Below the pieces are notes generated by a model. The model worked only from the letters and a program-made list of their open reading frames with translations. It searched no databases and had not been told where the DNA came from. The position numbers were made by a program, and so were the translations under genes. Shown here in pieces: positions 26,501-35,205 of a DNA stretch of 64,000 nt. The number at the start of each line of letters is the position of its first letter. Positions within the stretch are counted from its first letter, which is position 1. The DNA is taken from positions 29,646,733 to 29,710,732 of the forward strand of contig OX439044.1 in assembly GCA_949317995.1 (NCBI GenBank). The letters run 5' to 3'. This stretch comes from Acholoe squamosa (taxonomy: Eukaryota > Annelida > Polychaeta > Phyllodocida > Polynoidae).

Positions 26501-26895
26501 TGGAGGTTGGTATATCTCTTGATTTTTGTTCTGTAGGAATTATGACGAACGATGAATAATGATGCATTTATTATGAGTCTAGAAACATTTGTATGTGAGA
26601 GGATGTCAAGAAGTTCAAATGTAGGATGTTATTACATAATGCACACCATTATCTAAGCCTCTAAACCTCACTATAAATGGGCATTACTTCTCAGCAAAGG
26701 ATGATAAATCACCATTGTCAATTTCCCCCGACATTTCAGACGCACGCAGAGGACCTTCTGCTCGATCACAGTGGAGAGTACCTCAATATGCTCATCACTA
26801 AGAAACTGGACCGTCCACGCAAACAGCGTCATGTCAAGGGAGCCTACTGCCTCTGTCAGTATGTAGAACAACGTGTGTACAAGATGGTCGTCTGA
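8458..26895 (+). CDS. TMEM268-like two-pass membrane protein (whole gene, 5' end missing)
   Basis: Reconstructed by splicing eight segments: 8458-8523, 13132-13244, 13549-13723, 15228-15316, 20294-20404, 20628-20663, 26292-26474 and 26740-26895. A ninth, alternative exon lies at 24063-24122. All junctions are GT-AG and the phases match (1-0-1-0-0-0-0). The model gives 308 residues from the first complete codon to the stop, against about 340 for vertebrate TMEM268. Matches, judged from memory of the human protein, run in order: GLQSGHLL region; GVQIPPEEY (human GIQVPADQY); a first membrane segment at residues 88-108; a second at 124-143; LLVGVENL (human LLGVTDTV); FFYFEL (human FVYFDL); AYLQEL; and a C-terminal EDLLLDHSGEYLNMLI (human RQLLAVFGGYYIRLLV). 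The family (DUF4481, as I recall) has no established biochemical role. The encoded protein is probably a membrane protein with both ends on one side. Introns range from 223 nt to about 5.6 kb (if 24063-24122 is skipped). Confidence 0.85.
8583..8732 (+). repeat. 150-bp direct repeat, copy 1
   Basis: Almost identical to 9518-9667; the only clear differences are in the T-run and TA-run near the start. The pair flanks about 785 bp. The ends lack TG...CA and I see no clear target duplication, so an LTR pair is unlikely. A recent segmental duplication or a transposon end repeat fits better. Confidence 0.85.
9076..9297. repeat. foldback element with repeated ATGGGCGTGAGC termini
   Basis: The left end holds two tandem copies of TAATGGGCGTGAGCG-like sequence (9076-9110). 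The right end (about 9247-9297) holds the same motifs inverted, with CTCACGCCCATTACAT. Single copies of the motif also occur at about 8917 and 9451, within the same interval between the 150-bp direct repeats. Confidence 0.65.
9518..9667 (+). repeat. 150-bp direct repeat, copy 2
   Basis: Second copy of the repeat at 8583-8732, same orientation and same length. The very low divergence suggests a recent event or gene conversion. Confidence 0.85.
10077..10290 (+). pseudogene. possible acyl-CoA synthetase-like fragment
   Basis: The open frame contains MGLTIF, then GQLVGGGFLGPDVKA, then ETGELCLKNPNQIF. The order and spacing resemble the core of AMP-dependent acyl-CoA synthetases (YGLTE, then GSVG.LLP..EAK, then ETGELCLKGPN.M). 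The match is short, the YGLTE motif is imperfect and there is no adjacent continuation, so this could be a decayed retrocopy or coincidence. It is intronic to the TMEM268-like gene. Confidence 0.25.
10384..10500. repeat. polypyrimidine tract
   Basis: About 115 nt almost entirely C and T on the plus strand, intronic. It is low-complexity, and no exon with a matching frame follows it. Confidence 0.6.
13132..13244 (+). CDS. TMEM268-like exon B
   Basis: Acceptor AATTGTCTTTACAG and donor CAG|GTGAGA. Enters in phase 1 and leaves in phase 0, encoding 37 full codons. The protein begins GLQSGHLLHSIKSKCLCCGR and ends AHGVQ. It lines up with the human segment leading into GIQVPADQY. A CLCC cysteine cluster is present that I do not recall from the human protein. 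Confidence 0.85.
13549..13723 (+). CDS. TMEM268-like exon C (first membrane segment)
   Basis: Acceptor AATCTTTTCAG and donor CAG|GTGAGA; 58 codons plus one nucleotide. Starts IPPEEYCQAIRQLMCE, matching the conserved VPADQYRSLAE-like helix of the family. It continues into a hydrophobic stretch PVAMVFFTLFLGLCLAIIPV, the first transmembrane segment. The preceding intron, 13245-13548, is short (304 nt). Confidence 0.9.
13724..15227 (+). other. intron of the TMEM268-like gene
   Basis: AT-rich, without recognisable repeats. An exon-like stretch near 14275-14388 with a GTGAGT downstream was examined and rejected because the frame required by the flanking exons is closed. Confidence 0.6.
15228..15316 (+). 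CDS. TMEM268-like exon D (second membrane segment)
   Basis: Acceptor TTTGGTTTTCAG and donor AAG|GTAAGG. Completes the split codon and encodes ETGLEYVHGAVVWLCVLTLY followed by MLCTHLARRK. The hydrophobic core is the second transmembrane segment and ends in a basic stop-transfer cluster (RRK), as in the human protein before its KKANTNTD segment. Phase 1 in, phase 0 out. Confidence 0.9.
15317..20293 (+). other. intron of the TMEM268-like gene
   Basis: About 5 kb with no supported gene. Contains a small tandem repeat at about 16565-16640 (unit close to AAATGGAAGATAGAAGTGTT) and a GC-richer patch around 18.3-18.45 kb with accidental open frames on both strands. Confidence 0.6.
16565..16640. repeat. 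short imperfect tandem repeat
   Basis: About two and a half copies of a roughly 31-bp unit containing GATAGAAGTGTT and CGTCGGAAATGG. Intronic, no coding value. Confidence 0.55.
20294..20404 (+). CDS. TMEM268-like exon E
   Basis: Acceptor CTTCATATTTTGCAG, 37 codons, donor TAT|GTATCC (weak). Begins MKDKTYRRLSEVNTVFIKYN and continues NLLVGVENLGLADCNKYY. It aligns with the human cytoplasmic stretch [28 protein letters not shown]. The frame stays open to 20509, but the continuation does not resemble the family. Alignment with exon F, which supplies the next conserved residues, fixes the donor at 20404. Confidence 0.8.
20628..20663 (+). CDS. TMEM268-like microexon F (12 codons)
   Basis: Encodes LHFFYFELGPCL between AAAAAG (acceptor, weak pyrimidine tract) and a strong donor GTAAGT at 20664. 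The motif FFYFEL..C matches human FVYFDLENC, which must lie between exon E and the AYLQEL exon. It is in frame on both sides (phase 0). An upstream acceptor at 20598 would introduce a stop, so 20628 is the only workable start. Confidence 0.7.
21263..21600. repeat. 191-bp tandem duplication
   Basis: Two diverged units beginning at 21263 and 21454. Shared landmarks include GTTCCGAT, TTGTGAATGCATCTTGTC, AAGATTATT and CATAAACCAAAAC/CATTAACCAAAAC. Confidence 0.65.
22104..22500. repeat. imperfect inverted repeat, foldback element candidate
   Basis: The core arms GGAGGGTATCTCAAAAAGAT (22159-22178) and its complement ending at 22453 are nearly perfect. Weaker complementarity, including ACGGTGAA motifs, extends outward on both sides. 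Ends are not sharply defined. Confidence 0.5.
24063..24122 (+). CDS. TMEM268-like alternative exon G (duplicate of the start of exon H)
   Basis: Acceptor GGTTGTGTTTGCAG and donor CAG|GTGCTC bound exactly 20 codons: AYLQELVDNLEDVSPCYTNQ. Fourteen of 20 residues equal the first 20 of exon H. Of the 13 codons that differ, seven differ only synonymously, which suggests the copy has been kept under protein-level constraint. Phase 0 at both ends, so it can be included before H, used in place of H, or skipped without breaking the frame. Used in place of H it would remove the acidic linker. Whether it is transcribed cannot be told from DNA. Confidence 0.65.
24123..26291 (+). other. intron between exons G and H
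   Basis: AT-rich. Contains a homopolymer pair (C run then A run, about 25298-25329) and otherwise no feature. A palindromic ACTTCCGGAAGT (Ets-like) lies near 24477. Confidence 0.6.
25298..25329. repeat. poly-C / poly-A tract
   Basis: A run of about a dozen C followed directly by about twenty A. It may be the tail of an old retroposed element on this strand, but nothing recognisable precedes it. Confidence 0.6.
26292..26474 (+). CDS. TMEM268-like exon H (with acidic linker)
   Basis: Acceptor CTTGATCCTCCTCCAG, 61 codons, donor CAG|GTAAGG, phase 0/0. Begins AYLQELLVNLEECTPCYSNQ, the counterpart of exon G. It reads on without interruption into an acidic, low-complexity linker containing DNDAQLEDPDDPEGCNQEA and ending NITNVSMQ. 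The human protein also has a variable, acidic linker here before its C-terminal domain. Exon H is the ancestral-type exon because it carries both parts. Confidence 0.9.
26740..26895 (+). CDS. TMEM268-like terminal exon I
   Basis: Acceptor TTTCCCCCGACATTTCAG and 51 codons ending VYKMVV, then TGA at 26893-26895. Begins THAEDLLLDHSGEYLNMLIT and includes KGAYCLCQYVEQRVY. This matches the human C-terminus (QLLAVFGGYYIRLLV ... CPCQLIEAYIL) in length and pattern, including the cysteine pair separated by one residue. Confidence 0.9.
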   Translation, partial: THAEDLLLDHSGEYLNMLITKKLDRPRKQRHVKGAYCLCQYVEQRVYKMVV

Positions 26896-28384
26896 CAGCA
26901 ACACAACTACCACCGCCACATCGGGCCACATTGGCACTGTAGCAGACGACTTTTTATCTCGTGTGTGGACGCGCGGCAAAGCAATCGTGCTCCCCGTTAT
27001 CTCACCAGCAGCGTCCTTCAAGTGCATCTGGTGGAGGTTCTAGAGGAAAAAGAGCAAGGAAGATGGGAGAGATTGAACAGAGGGAACTCTCAGGGTGCAG
27101 TCTTGGTACTGGGGATGGGTTGGCCAAGGTGTTGTTGTTATTGTTGTCGTTGTTGTTGTGGTGCTGTCTACAGTACAGGACCAATGGCGTTAATTGCTAC
27201 ACCCCTGGAAGTATGGTATCTTTCAGAATATTGTGTTGGCGGTGATACTGACGGAGAGGCGTTGTTGTTGTTAAAATCGACGCTCAGACGTAGCCAGGGG
27301 CCCTCATTTGGCAGCCATTTTTGTTGGTCGGCCCTGTTTGTCATGTGGTGTTGGTGCCAATGCCATCAAGGCCATCCTTTCTTTGCGGCATTTCTGAGTC
27401 AGATTTATTGCTGTCATTTGTCAACTGCTAATTCATTATACCAGGTTGAAAATGGCGTCGTTACTGTGGCTTAGGTGTCTTTGATAAGGTAAAGATCACT
27501 TTTAAATTGGGCTACTTTTATACATTCCAGTTATGAGAATGATTCAACAGCCATATTCTTTCCAGAGACTATTTCCAAATGGAAAGAAACAAAATGGCCA
27601 CAGACTGTATGTTTTGTTGGTATGTGTACTGGGGTGGGTGGTGTATGTGTGTATTTACACACCTTGAAATAACTGTCAAATACTCTTCGACCAGTCCGTT
27701 GTGATATTAGATACCTAAAATATAACATAAGGGAATAGGGTGTAGTAAAGGGGAGTCTAGAATTAGAAATAAACTGGGTGGGATGGGACAAATTTGTAAA
27801 AACGAAAACCTGAGAATTCATATATGATAAACAGATTGTCATTAACAGAGCTATAGCTTGTGGTACACTGGGTGATTTTGACTCCGATCTTGATTTGTCG
27901 ATTCCTGAGAGTGTGGCATAATCACTTGGTAAAATTTGAGTATCTGGATTTGAATGCGTCAGCCGTTTGGCTCAACTTTCAAGAGATTGTCACTATATTA
28001 CAGACAATATCATGGCAGTGGACCTTAGCTTTATGGCTTCATAGTCAGCTGTATACTGATAATTGCCCATCAGTGGTGAAGTTTTCAATGCGAAAGCCGT
28101 TTTAATTTTCAGGAGTGTAGATTCTACAATTATATTGTGACCATCTTGGTCTCACCTAACAAAATACTCAAATGACACCAGGTCATAACCGTGTAATACT
28201 AAAAACAATGTAGAGAAAAAAAAGCTGTGCATAAAACTGTCTTAAGTACAGAGCTCATACAGTCTTAACAAATTGCCCCTGTCCACTTTTTCTACCTAAT
28301 TATAAACATTCCGTTTTCATTCCTCCCCTCAACCATTCCCAACCTATACTCCCCTGACTAGCTGGACCCCCCTTCTCCTATACC

Positions 28385-28416
<32 letters not shown>

Positions 28417-29340
28417 AACCCTTTCTCTCCCTCCAACACCATAAGCAGTACTACATTATAAGGTTATGGTCGTGACTTCCATACAATGGCTCTGAGCACC
28501 AACATGCCCCTGCGTGACTTCTCATATATCAGTCTCTCTGAAATCATGTCACCGGATTCATAGTCTCGCCATTCACGCAACAAGCCATTCGGTCGGTGCC
28601 GGTAGTAGAGTATGATATTTACTTCCAGCCACATGCACGTGGAATGGCATGATAGGAGAAGTTGGTAGTTTGGTCTGAAAATAATGCTATCTGTTCAACT
28701 AATATGTCCTATGATTAAGATTTTTGTATACAAGACCATTTTTCCTGATGCAAAATGTTGGCAGTGTTTGACTTCAAGTTTATTCCCTCTATTTTGAAAT
28801 ACTCAGATATTTTCTTGAATTGATTTCAGATGTTTGAACCCCTTTTTTGTCATACTTTGTGTCAAGCTCTCCCCTCACATCATTCAGGAAACAAAACAAA
28901 ACCTCATTCCATATATTTTGGTTCTGGTGTCAATTCCCTTTAATGACTATCAACAGTCTTAGTTTCTGGTTTCTTTCATTTATCCTCAAATCTACATGAT
29001 AATTTGGAAGTTGAAGAGCTTTGGTTATCCAAAACATCGGAAGATAGACAGCACAAAAAGCATATATTCATGATCAACTAATAATGAGGAGATTGGACTA
29101 CACTACGTTGCCAGACTACTAGACAAGCTCGCACTCACAACACGGGCATTAACACCAGAAGTTACACTGACTCATATAGGGTAAAAAGCAAGATGGAATA
29201 TCACCAGTTTGCCTACACCATAAGAGAGGGCGCTGTGTTCTCAATTTGAAACCACGGCGTACCTTGATTGTGGGCCCTAATCAACATGAAAAGACCAGAA
29301 TCAGTGCTGCCCTTCTTTAGGAAAATCTAAACTCTACATC
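26896..29340 (+). other. 3' flank of the TMEM268-like gene and non-coding DNA
   Basis: Probably begins with the 3' UTR. An AATAAA lies at about 27767, roughly 870 nt after the stop, but there is no way to confirm its use. GTT-rich simple sequence at about 27127-27165 and a CT microsatellite at 28387-28416 are present. Open frames on both strands at 26.9-27.5 kb are attributed to the GTT run and to antisense of the last exon. Confidence 0.5.
28387..28416. repeat. (CT)n microsatellite
   Basis: An uninterrupted CT dinucleotide run of about 15 units within a pyrimidine-rich region. Confidence 0.9.
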
Positions 29341-29549
29341 AGAATCAGACTCTGACAGAAAAATAGCACTGGATGATCCATTGACCGTGGAGAGGTGTGA
29401 CTTTTATTTGGAATCCGGTGGCTTGATTCGCAGACGACAACTTGATCAATCGATTCAACGACATCGAATTGTCGTAAAGATGGTGATTACAGAAGGAGGA
29501 GAGAAAGAGGGCATCCAACAGTACACCGAATATCAGGCCAGAGTATAAG
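29333..29549 (+). other. unassigned exon-like open stretch
   Basis: One frame reads NSTSESDSDRKIALDDPL, then VERCDFYLESGGLIRRRQLD and on to a stop at about 29546, without an early methionine. Just past it is AAG|GTGAGA, a good splice donor. Two other frames are also open over the last 60-90 nt. The acidic-serine then basic composition is protein-like, but I recognise no family and cannot choose the frame or find partner exons. Confidence 0.25.
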
Positions 29550-29822
29550 GTGAGATAACTTGTCAGTTTTACCCATAGCTAGTGTTTTTAAATCGCCATT
29601 GACCGTTTACAGGTACTGTATTGTATTCTTTGGATTGGAAAATTGTATATAATCCATGATCTATCATTGACGAATTTGACTTAAAAAACTGTTTCTAGTA
29701 AAATGTCAGTTAGAGGGGGTATTTTACTCTTTAAACTATTCATGCATCCATAACATTCAATGTGGCTTATATGTGCAATCACAAAATTAACCATTATGGC
29801 CGTGACATATTCCCCATGCCAA

Positions 29823-29826
<4 letters not shown>

Positions 29827-29884
<58 letters not shown>
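29827..29884. repeat. (CT)n microsatellite, about 29 units
   Basis: Uninterrupted CT run. It gives rise to long Arg-Glu and Ser-Leu repeats in the translated frames, which are not genes. Confidence 0.95.
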
Positions 29885-29890
<6 letters not shown>

Positions 29891-30179
29891 GGGGGATACC
29901 ATGATACATCTCAGATCTAGAAGTAAAAGAGGACACGAACAGACCATACATTTTCATAAATCAGACTTATAAAGGGATCGTGCTAGCTCTTCTGTGATAT
30001 CTATAGACCTAGGCTAGAAGAGGTAAACAGATCCATTTAATGCCCAAACTAGGAATCACATCCAGATTAGATTATCCACCGCCTTAAATCCCCACAACAA
30101 CACAAGTCCAAGAACCATTGGGCCGAAATAAAATGTCGTCTAGATTCCCCATGGAGACGTAGCTAAACAATCGACCGGT

Positions 30180-30570
30180 CCATCTTTTTGGATCCTCTTG
30201 CAAAAGTTGGGATGCGGTGCGTGTGGCTAGGCGGAGCGTGTGGCTAGGCGGAGCCAGGGGTAAAAGCGCGGCAAATCCCGGGTATTGGGACGCAGCCAAG
30301 CAGACGGCTTCAGCAGACGACACGGACTGGATCCTTCCAGTCGGACAGCGCATGTGCAACTGGCCAGGCGGCAATTGGGCCACTTAGGCGTTTGATCAAT
30401 AAGCATTAGAGGGCCACTTACACATATGATCAATGTTGACCCGCGTGAAAGTTAACAAAATGGCTCGGAAGCGCTCGGGAGATCACAAGGTAGAAGGGGA
30501 AAGGACTTAAAAATGGCGGCAGACGCCTGAGTGTCTGCAGAGATTGTCTGACTTCCTTGCCTTGGTGAGT
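30180..30570 (+). promoter_or_regulatory. CpG-rich promoter-like patch with 5' exon signal
   Basis: CpG density rises sharply against the AT-rich surroundings. The patch contains a 17-bp tandem GCGTGTGGCTAGGCGGA, a YY1-type AAAATGGCGGC at 30510-30520 (typical just downstream of transcription starts), and a strong donor CTTG|GTGAGT at 30564/30565. ATGGCTCGGAAGCG lies a little upstream and could begin a short coding exon. No downstream coding exon was recognised, so the gene it would serve is unknown. Confidence 0.3.
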
Positions 30571-30997
30571 CGACCGACTCTGCATTGCCTAGATGGTCCC
30601 GCCATAATGGTCGTCCACAGGCCTATAAACTGTTACCTATTACTGAGGCATTACTAAACATCTGCGCAACGATTGCATAGGGGATATGCCCAGTGACAGG
30701 TGTCTGGTGTCATGTGATGTCCAGTAGGGACCCCTTTCCGTTTTTGATTATAAACCTAAGCAAAAGGGAAGATGGCACACATTGGAACCCCGTCTTTGAA
30801 TTATTAAAGCATCTAATAGGTGGAAACCCTTTCCTATTTCATATCGACCATCCAGATAAGAGAGGTTATCAGATAAGAATGATTACCATCCAACAACTCT
30901 TTGTTCACCGGCCTCCATACTTAAATTAATTTTTAAACCCCTTTCTCCACCCTGCCAAAACACCAACCTTTTCTCCTACTCAGCAACACTTCCTTAA

Positions 30998-31068
30998 CCC
31001 TTTAGGGACCTCTAATGCATTGGTGTTCACCAACACTCCATTAGTGCATTGTGTCGGCCCTCTAGGGT
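30998..31068. mobile_element. tiny TTAA-flanked element (piggyBac-type ends)
   Basis: TTAA at 30994-30997 and at 31069-31072 flank 71 bp. The left end is CCCTTTAGGGACC and the right end, inverted, is ACCCTAGAGGGCC. TTAA followed by CCC is the usual boundary of piggyBac-like elements. An internal palindrome around CTAATGCATTGGTGTT could form a stem. Confidence 0.45.
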
Positions 31069-31120
31069 TTAACCAACATGGCGCATGGATGCTTCCCTGG
31101 CAATCCTGTCTATCCTTCTA

Positions 31121-31150
31121 TGCATCATTACGACCATTGGTAATGATGCA
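31121..31150. repeat. perfect 11-bp hairpin
   Basis: Arms TGCATCATTAC and GTAATGATGCA with an 8-nt loop. Possibly part of a larger degraded foldback element. Confidence 0.6.
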
Positions 31151-32245
31151 CTTGAGTATTGAGTGACTTTGAAAGGCTAGCAGGAGAGGTCCAGGATAGA
31201 CCTCCTCCTAACATGGGAATCTATCACTTGACAGCCCCTGGGGGCATATATTCTTGATTTAAAATGGCAATATTACTCCACCATTGGTAGCTCCTATAAA
31301 AAAAAAGAAGAAATGACTCTTGCTACTGAGGTGAATCAAAATGTCACTCGCGTATTTGAGCGACCCCACGTACCAGGTACTTTGCCATCAAGGATATCTA
31401 GTCTGAATATCCCGGTAAACATTTATCCTCTATGGACACATAATCTGAGTGAAACCTTTGAGTGCCAGAAAAAAAATAAACAAAATTAGTAACAAAGTCG
31501 TGTTACCCTGGCCACTACTACAGATGGCATTGAGCTATCGCGTAGTGTTGAGACATAGTAGTATATGGAGAGTTGGGTTTGATGTAGGCCAATGTCCTGA
31601 CGTGGGCCCGATTCAAGCAGGGCAATAGACAACAAAATTCTTCAATCTGAATCGTCATCACTCAACTATCTTTTTTGTAACGTCAATCGGTTAATTATTA
31701 ATATCTATTTCCGCATTTGAACACAATGTAAAATTTTCATGAAATATTTCTCTGCATACCCTCTTGAACTTTTTGGGGTGCAATTGTACACCCATAATGA
31801 TGACTATCTTGTCAGTACCAGCGCAAGCAATGGTTGCGCCCTTAGGGCAATAGGCTTGACTCCTGAAAGACTAAACTTTTAGTGAGACAAGGTGTATCTT
31901 ACAGGAGGAGCAAGAAGAGATGCGATGATATGAGGCGGTAAAGCTAGTATAGAGAGGTAGGGGCTGAGAGGGAGGGTTGTCGTCACACACACACAGCTCT
32001 GCTAATATTTCAATTTGGCCCTGAATCCTTGCGGAAAATAGCTATTTGGGCGAGGCCAGGCGACGACATGGTTGGCTGCGTCTTAATCTAATCAGCCTCT
32101 CTCGGCGACCGCCAGGCGGCGCCGGCCGCTCACTTCTCGTCCCTAATCACGTGACCGAGGTCGTCCGTGCTTTACCAACGTTTAAACGACGTAATGAACT
32201 CAAGTCCCACCGCAGGGCGCTGTGGACGTTCCCCTATTGTTGTCT

Positions 32246-32360
32246 ACGTGTTTACAAATGGGTTTGGAGTGTTGGTCCCGTCACCAACCCACGAGGCCAG
32301 GGCCGCGGGCCGAGTGGGTTGGTGACGGGATCCAACACAACAAACCCACGTGTAAACACG
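32246..32360. repeat. GC-rich long inverted repeat
   Basis: Arms of about 50 bp with few mismatches: the left contains GGTCCCGTCACCAACCCA and the right TGGGTTGGTGACGGGATC. The outer ends are ACGTGTTTAC and GTAAACACG. The centre is GGGCCGCGGGCC. Resembles a compact foldback MITE; no clear target duplication is visible. Confidence 0.7.
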
Positions 32361-33840
32361 GTTCTATCATTGTCTTTTAAACTATATGCCTTTAGTCAGG
32401 GCACTAGTCCTAATGGGGGTGGGGGTTATTATACTAGATCTACGTGACGAGGAGCGTAGAGCGCAGAACACCACTTTGTCCCCGGCATCCGTTCGCCAAT
32501 GTCAGCACATCACCGCTCTCGTAGCCCTACAAAGGGTACATGTGAACGGCAAACCCGTAACACAGAAGATACTCAGTCTACACACCACCCCACCAAAGCT
32601 ACCAGACTTTTCAGCCTGACGAAAGTGTCGGGCCTCAGGCCCGGGTGTAGGTGATGTATGCTCATTGGTTATCACAATGGAGACAGTGCAGATTCCAAGA
32701 AACGTGTCATGAAATTAAGGCATGACGTCATCTCAGTGCATTGGTCCTCTGACCAACACCATGAACGTTGGTCCACTGTTTTCTATGGGAGTTGCACTGC
32801 CGACTATGATAGAACCCTGTCCATCGCATGCAGGACCCTGTGGAATGAGATATTGCTCAGAAATTTGAGGCCTGAGCTGCTTTGAGCTGTTCCTTGATGA
32901 GCATAATGAGCTTAGTCCTGTAAGGAGTCTGTCACTACAGAGGACTAATAATGAAGACTCTCCGCCCCCACCCCACCCCCACCCATGACGTACTCTCATA
33001 GGGTATTGCAGCTCTCAAATAGCCTAGCCATTTTTCCTCTTCTACTAAAATCTATACAGCCATACCAACTCAGTACAGTTATAACGTGAGACGTAGATTG
33101 ACATCTTTCTTAATTTATTGTCGTTGACTGGGTTGCATAAGTCATTTTCAGAGAAATATTAGAAATCGAAATTCTGAATGCTTTTGAACCTGACATATGA
33201 AAGACAGTAAATTAAGAAGGGCCAGTTACAAAATACCCAAAAGCATTTTATAATCTCTGTAATATTATACAATACTGAGGGTAGGGCCTATTGCTGACCA
33301 TGACAGCAGTTGTTGTTTTTTTTCTGTAAGGCAGATATGTATCATTGCACTATTATTCCAAATGACACAAGTTCTCTCTCATACATATCTACTTCTTGCC
33401 TATCTGGTGTGGATACTGCCATTATACGTGAATCTGCTCAGACCAGCTCTGCAGCTGAGGGCAATGGAGATTATGGCTGTGCTTAGGCTTAAGCTTATCG
33501 GCAGTGACCGGCGGTGTGGCCACATTAGTGGAGGGGTTAAGATAAAGTCATGGCATTAGTGGACAAGGCATTGGCCGGCAACCACTAAGCTATTGCTGAT
33601 CAGACGTCATCCATCCAGAGGCTGCTGGAAAGGCTTGGATCTCCCTGGAATAACTCTGATGTAAAGGTTAGGTTGTATGCTGGGGGGAAACTCTATAATA
33701 TCTGTGGCTGTTTTCCTGCCTGTGCCATTTCTGTGCACACACAGGTCACTCAGACAGAGGAGAATAAAGGGTCTTCAGGCAACATCTATACGTAAATCAT
33801 CCCTTTGATGTTGCCTAGAGAAACAATCAAACCTGATATA
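32361..33840. other. non-coding DNA
   Basis: CpG-containing sequence to about 32.6 kb, then AT-rich. A TGACGTCA (CRE-type) octamer lies at about 32723. Open frames here show no family resemblance. Confidence 0.5.
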
Positions 33841-34735
33841 CACACAAAAAAGCATACCTAAGAAAACTTAGTCAAAGTGACTTATTATTCTTACTTAGTA
33901 CTTATGACTAACAAATGACCAAGGAGGTCTAAGTTTTCTTAGTCATATTGACTACCCAGATCAGTTTCACTCTCCGAGCACTATCTTGAACAGGGTATCT
34001 GCTGGGAGTTTCAGGCAAGCTAACATATCTTAGTCACTTTCACTAAGAGATCTTAGTAATTTTGACCAAGGTCCGTTAGTGAATTTGACTAAGGGATAGA
34101 CACATGGTGTTACCTTTACACACCAGATGGCAGCATGGTTTTAAACAGGATTTTTCTAGTGGGTGGGTACAATAAATAGCTCCATGGATGTTAAAATTAT
34201 GATGATTTTTCAGAAACGACATGTATTTGAGGCTTTCAAAATTCAATCTAACATAACACTTGGAAAAATGTACCAAATAGGTTGATGCCTTGTCAAATGG
34301 AATAGGTAGTCAGAGAGGAACACCTATTCTGTGGTATTCCAGATAAATACAATATCCACATTTGAATTTGTTTCTTTGTTGGAAACCCAGAGTACTTTGG
34401 CTCAGGGGTTCTAAATGAATATGGTGTGAGGCATTTCAAATACTTCCTCAATGAGGAAACTCTGATCTGTCAGGTGTGAATCCTATATAGAGCTTAACAC
34501 AATCACCAGTTGAATTGAAGTAAAAATATCAAGAAGTGTACTTAGTCAAAACAACCAAGGAATCCTAGTCAAAATCAGGCAAGCCAAGGCAATTTGGCCA
34601 CTTTGTCTAATGGTTAGTCATAATCGACTAAGAAAAAGAGGGACGTTTAAAGACGGCGTTTTGACTAACTATTGCTAGAAAGTTAGACGGTTCGACTCGT
34701 ATATGACTAACATTTGGAACTTATTTTTTTCTGTG
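33841..34735. mobile_element. non-autonomous DNA transposon with subterminal TTAGTCA repeats
   Basis: About 895 bp bounded by TA on both sides. Terminal inverted repeats are CACACAAAAAAG on the left and, inverted, CACAGAAAAAAATAAG on the right. Within about 250 bp of each end the motif CTTAGTCA or its complement TGACTAAG occurs repeatedly, in both orientations, roughly fifteen times with variants. The middle third lacks it. Clustered subterminal motifs are typical transposase-binding arrays in several DNA transposon superfamilies. There is no transposase frame inside. Confidence 0.65.
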
Positions 34736-34984
34736 TAGAGTACGTCTAGCAGAAAGCCATTCATGTATGTAAACCTGGGGAGCAATGTATACAGTGATAC
34801 AAGTTCGGACACTCTTGGTAAAATCACTGATCAAAGTATCCACCTGGCATTGTATGCTATCCTTTTATGGTATCAGAACTTTAGATTGCGATTCAGTGAT
34901 CGTGACCTTGACAAGTCTTCAAGGGAGAACATTTTGTCTACTGTCAGCACCCTGGAGAAGAGAGCATATTGTAGTACAGGCTAT

Positions 34985-35205
34985 CTAAAGCCAATAGTCC
35001 GCTCTCTGCACCATATGGGTTTCCCTAGCCCACTTAAAAGGGTCTATATCTCCTCTTTCATATCCCCTCAGATGTGTGTGGTGCACATATGCATGGGCAC
35101 TGACATATTCCTCTGTGAAATTGTGTAATGTAGTTCTCGCCATAAATATGACATTAGCTGTCAAAATGGCGTTAAAACACTATTACTCACTCACTCCGCA
35201 CAATA
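34985..35205 (-). repeat. dispersed ACTC-repeat element, copy 1 (inverted)
   Basis: Homologous, in reverse, to 41137-41345: both share an ACTCACTCACTC/GAGTGAGTAAGTGAG run, TTTAACGCCAT (inverted here), the ATATTCATGGCGAGAACTA region, and an inner CCCTTTTAAGTGGGCTAGGG. Resembles SINE- or MITE-type repeats I associate with molluscs and relatives, but the precise family is not identified. A 121-aa open frame ends inside it and is not considered a gene. Confidence 0.7.

Larger units (their letters stand above)
30571..32245. other. non-coding DNA with small palindromes
   Basis: Apart from the TTAA-flanked mini-element (30998-31068) and a hairpin (31121-31150), I see no feature. A second CpG-richer patch begins at about 32030 and includes a CACGTGAC E-box at 32148-32155. 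Confidence 0.5.

Noticed and set aside
26671-27027. 118-aa minus-strand frame over the last TMEM268 exon
   Set aside because: Antisense shadow of the real coding exon.
29681-29972. Open frames with Arg-Glu or Ser-Leu repeats
   Set aside because: Produced by the CT microsatellite.
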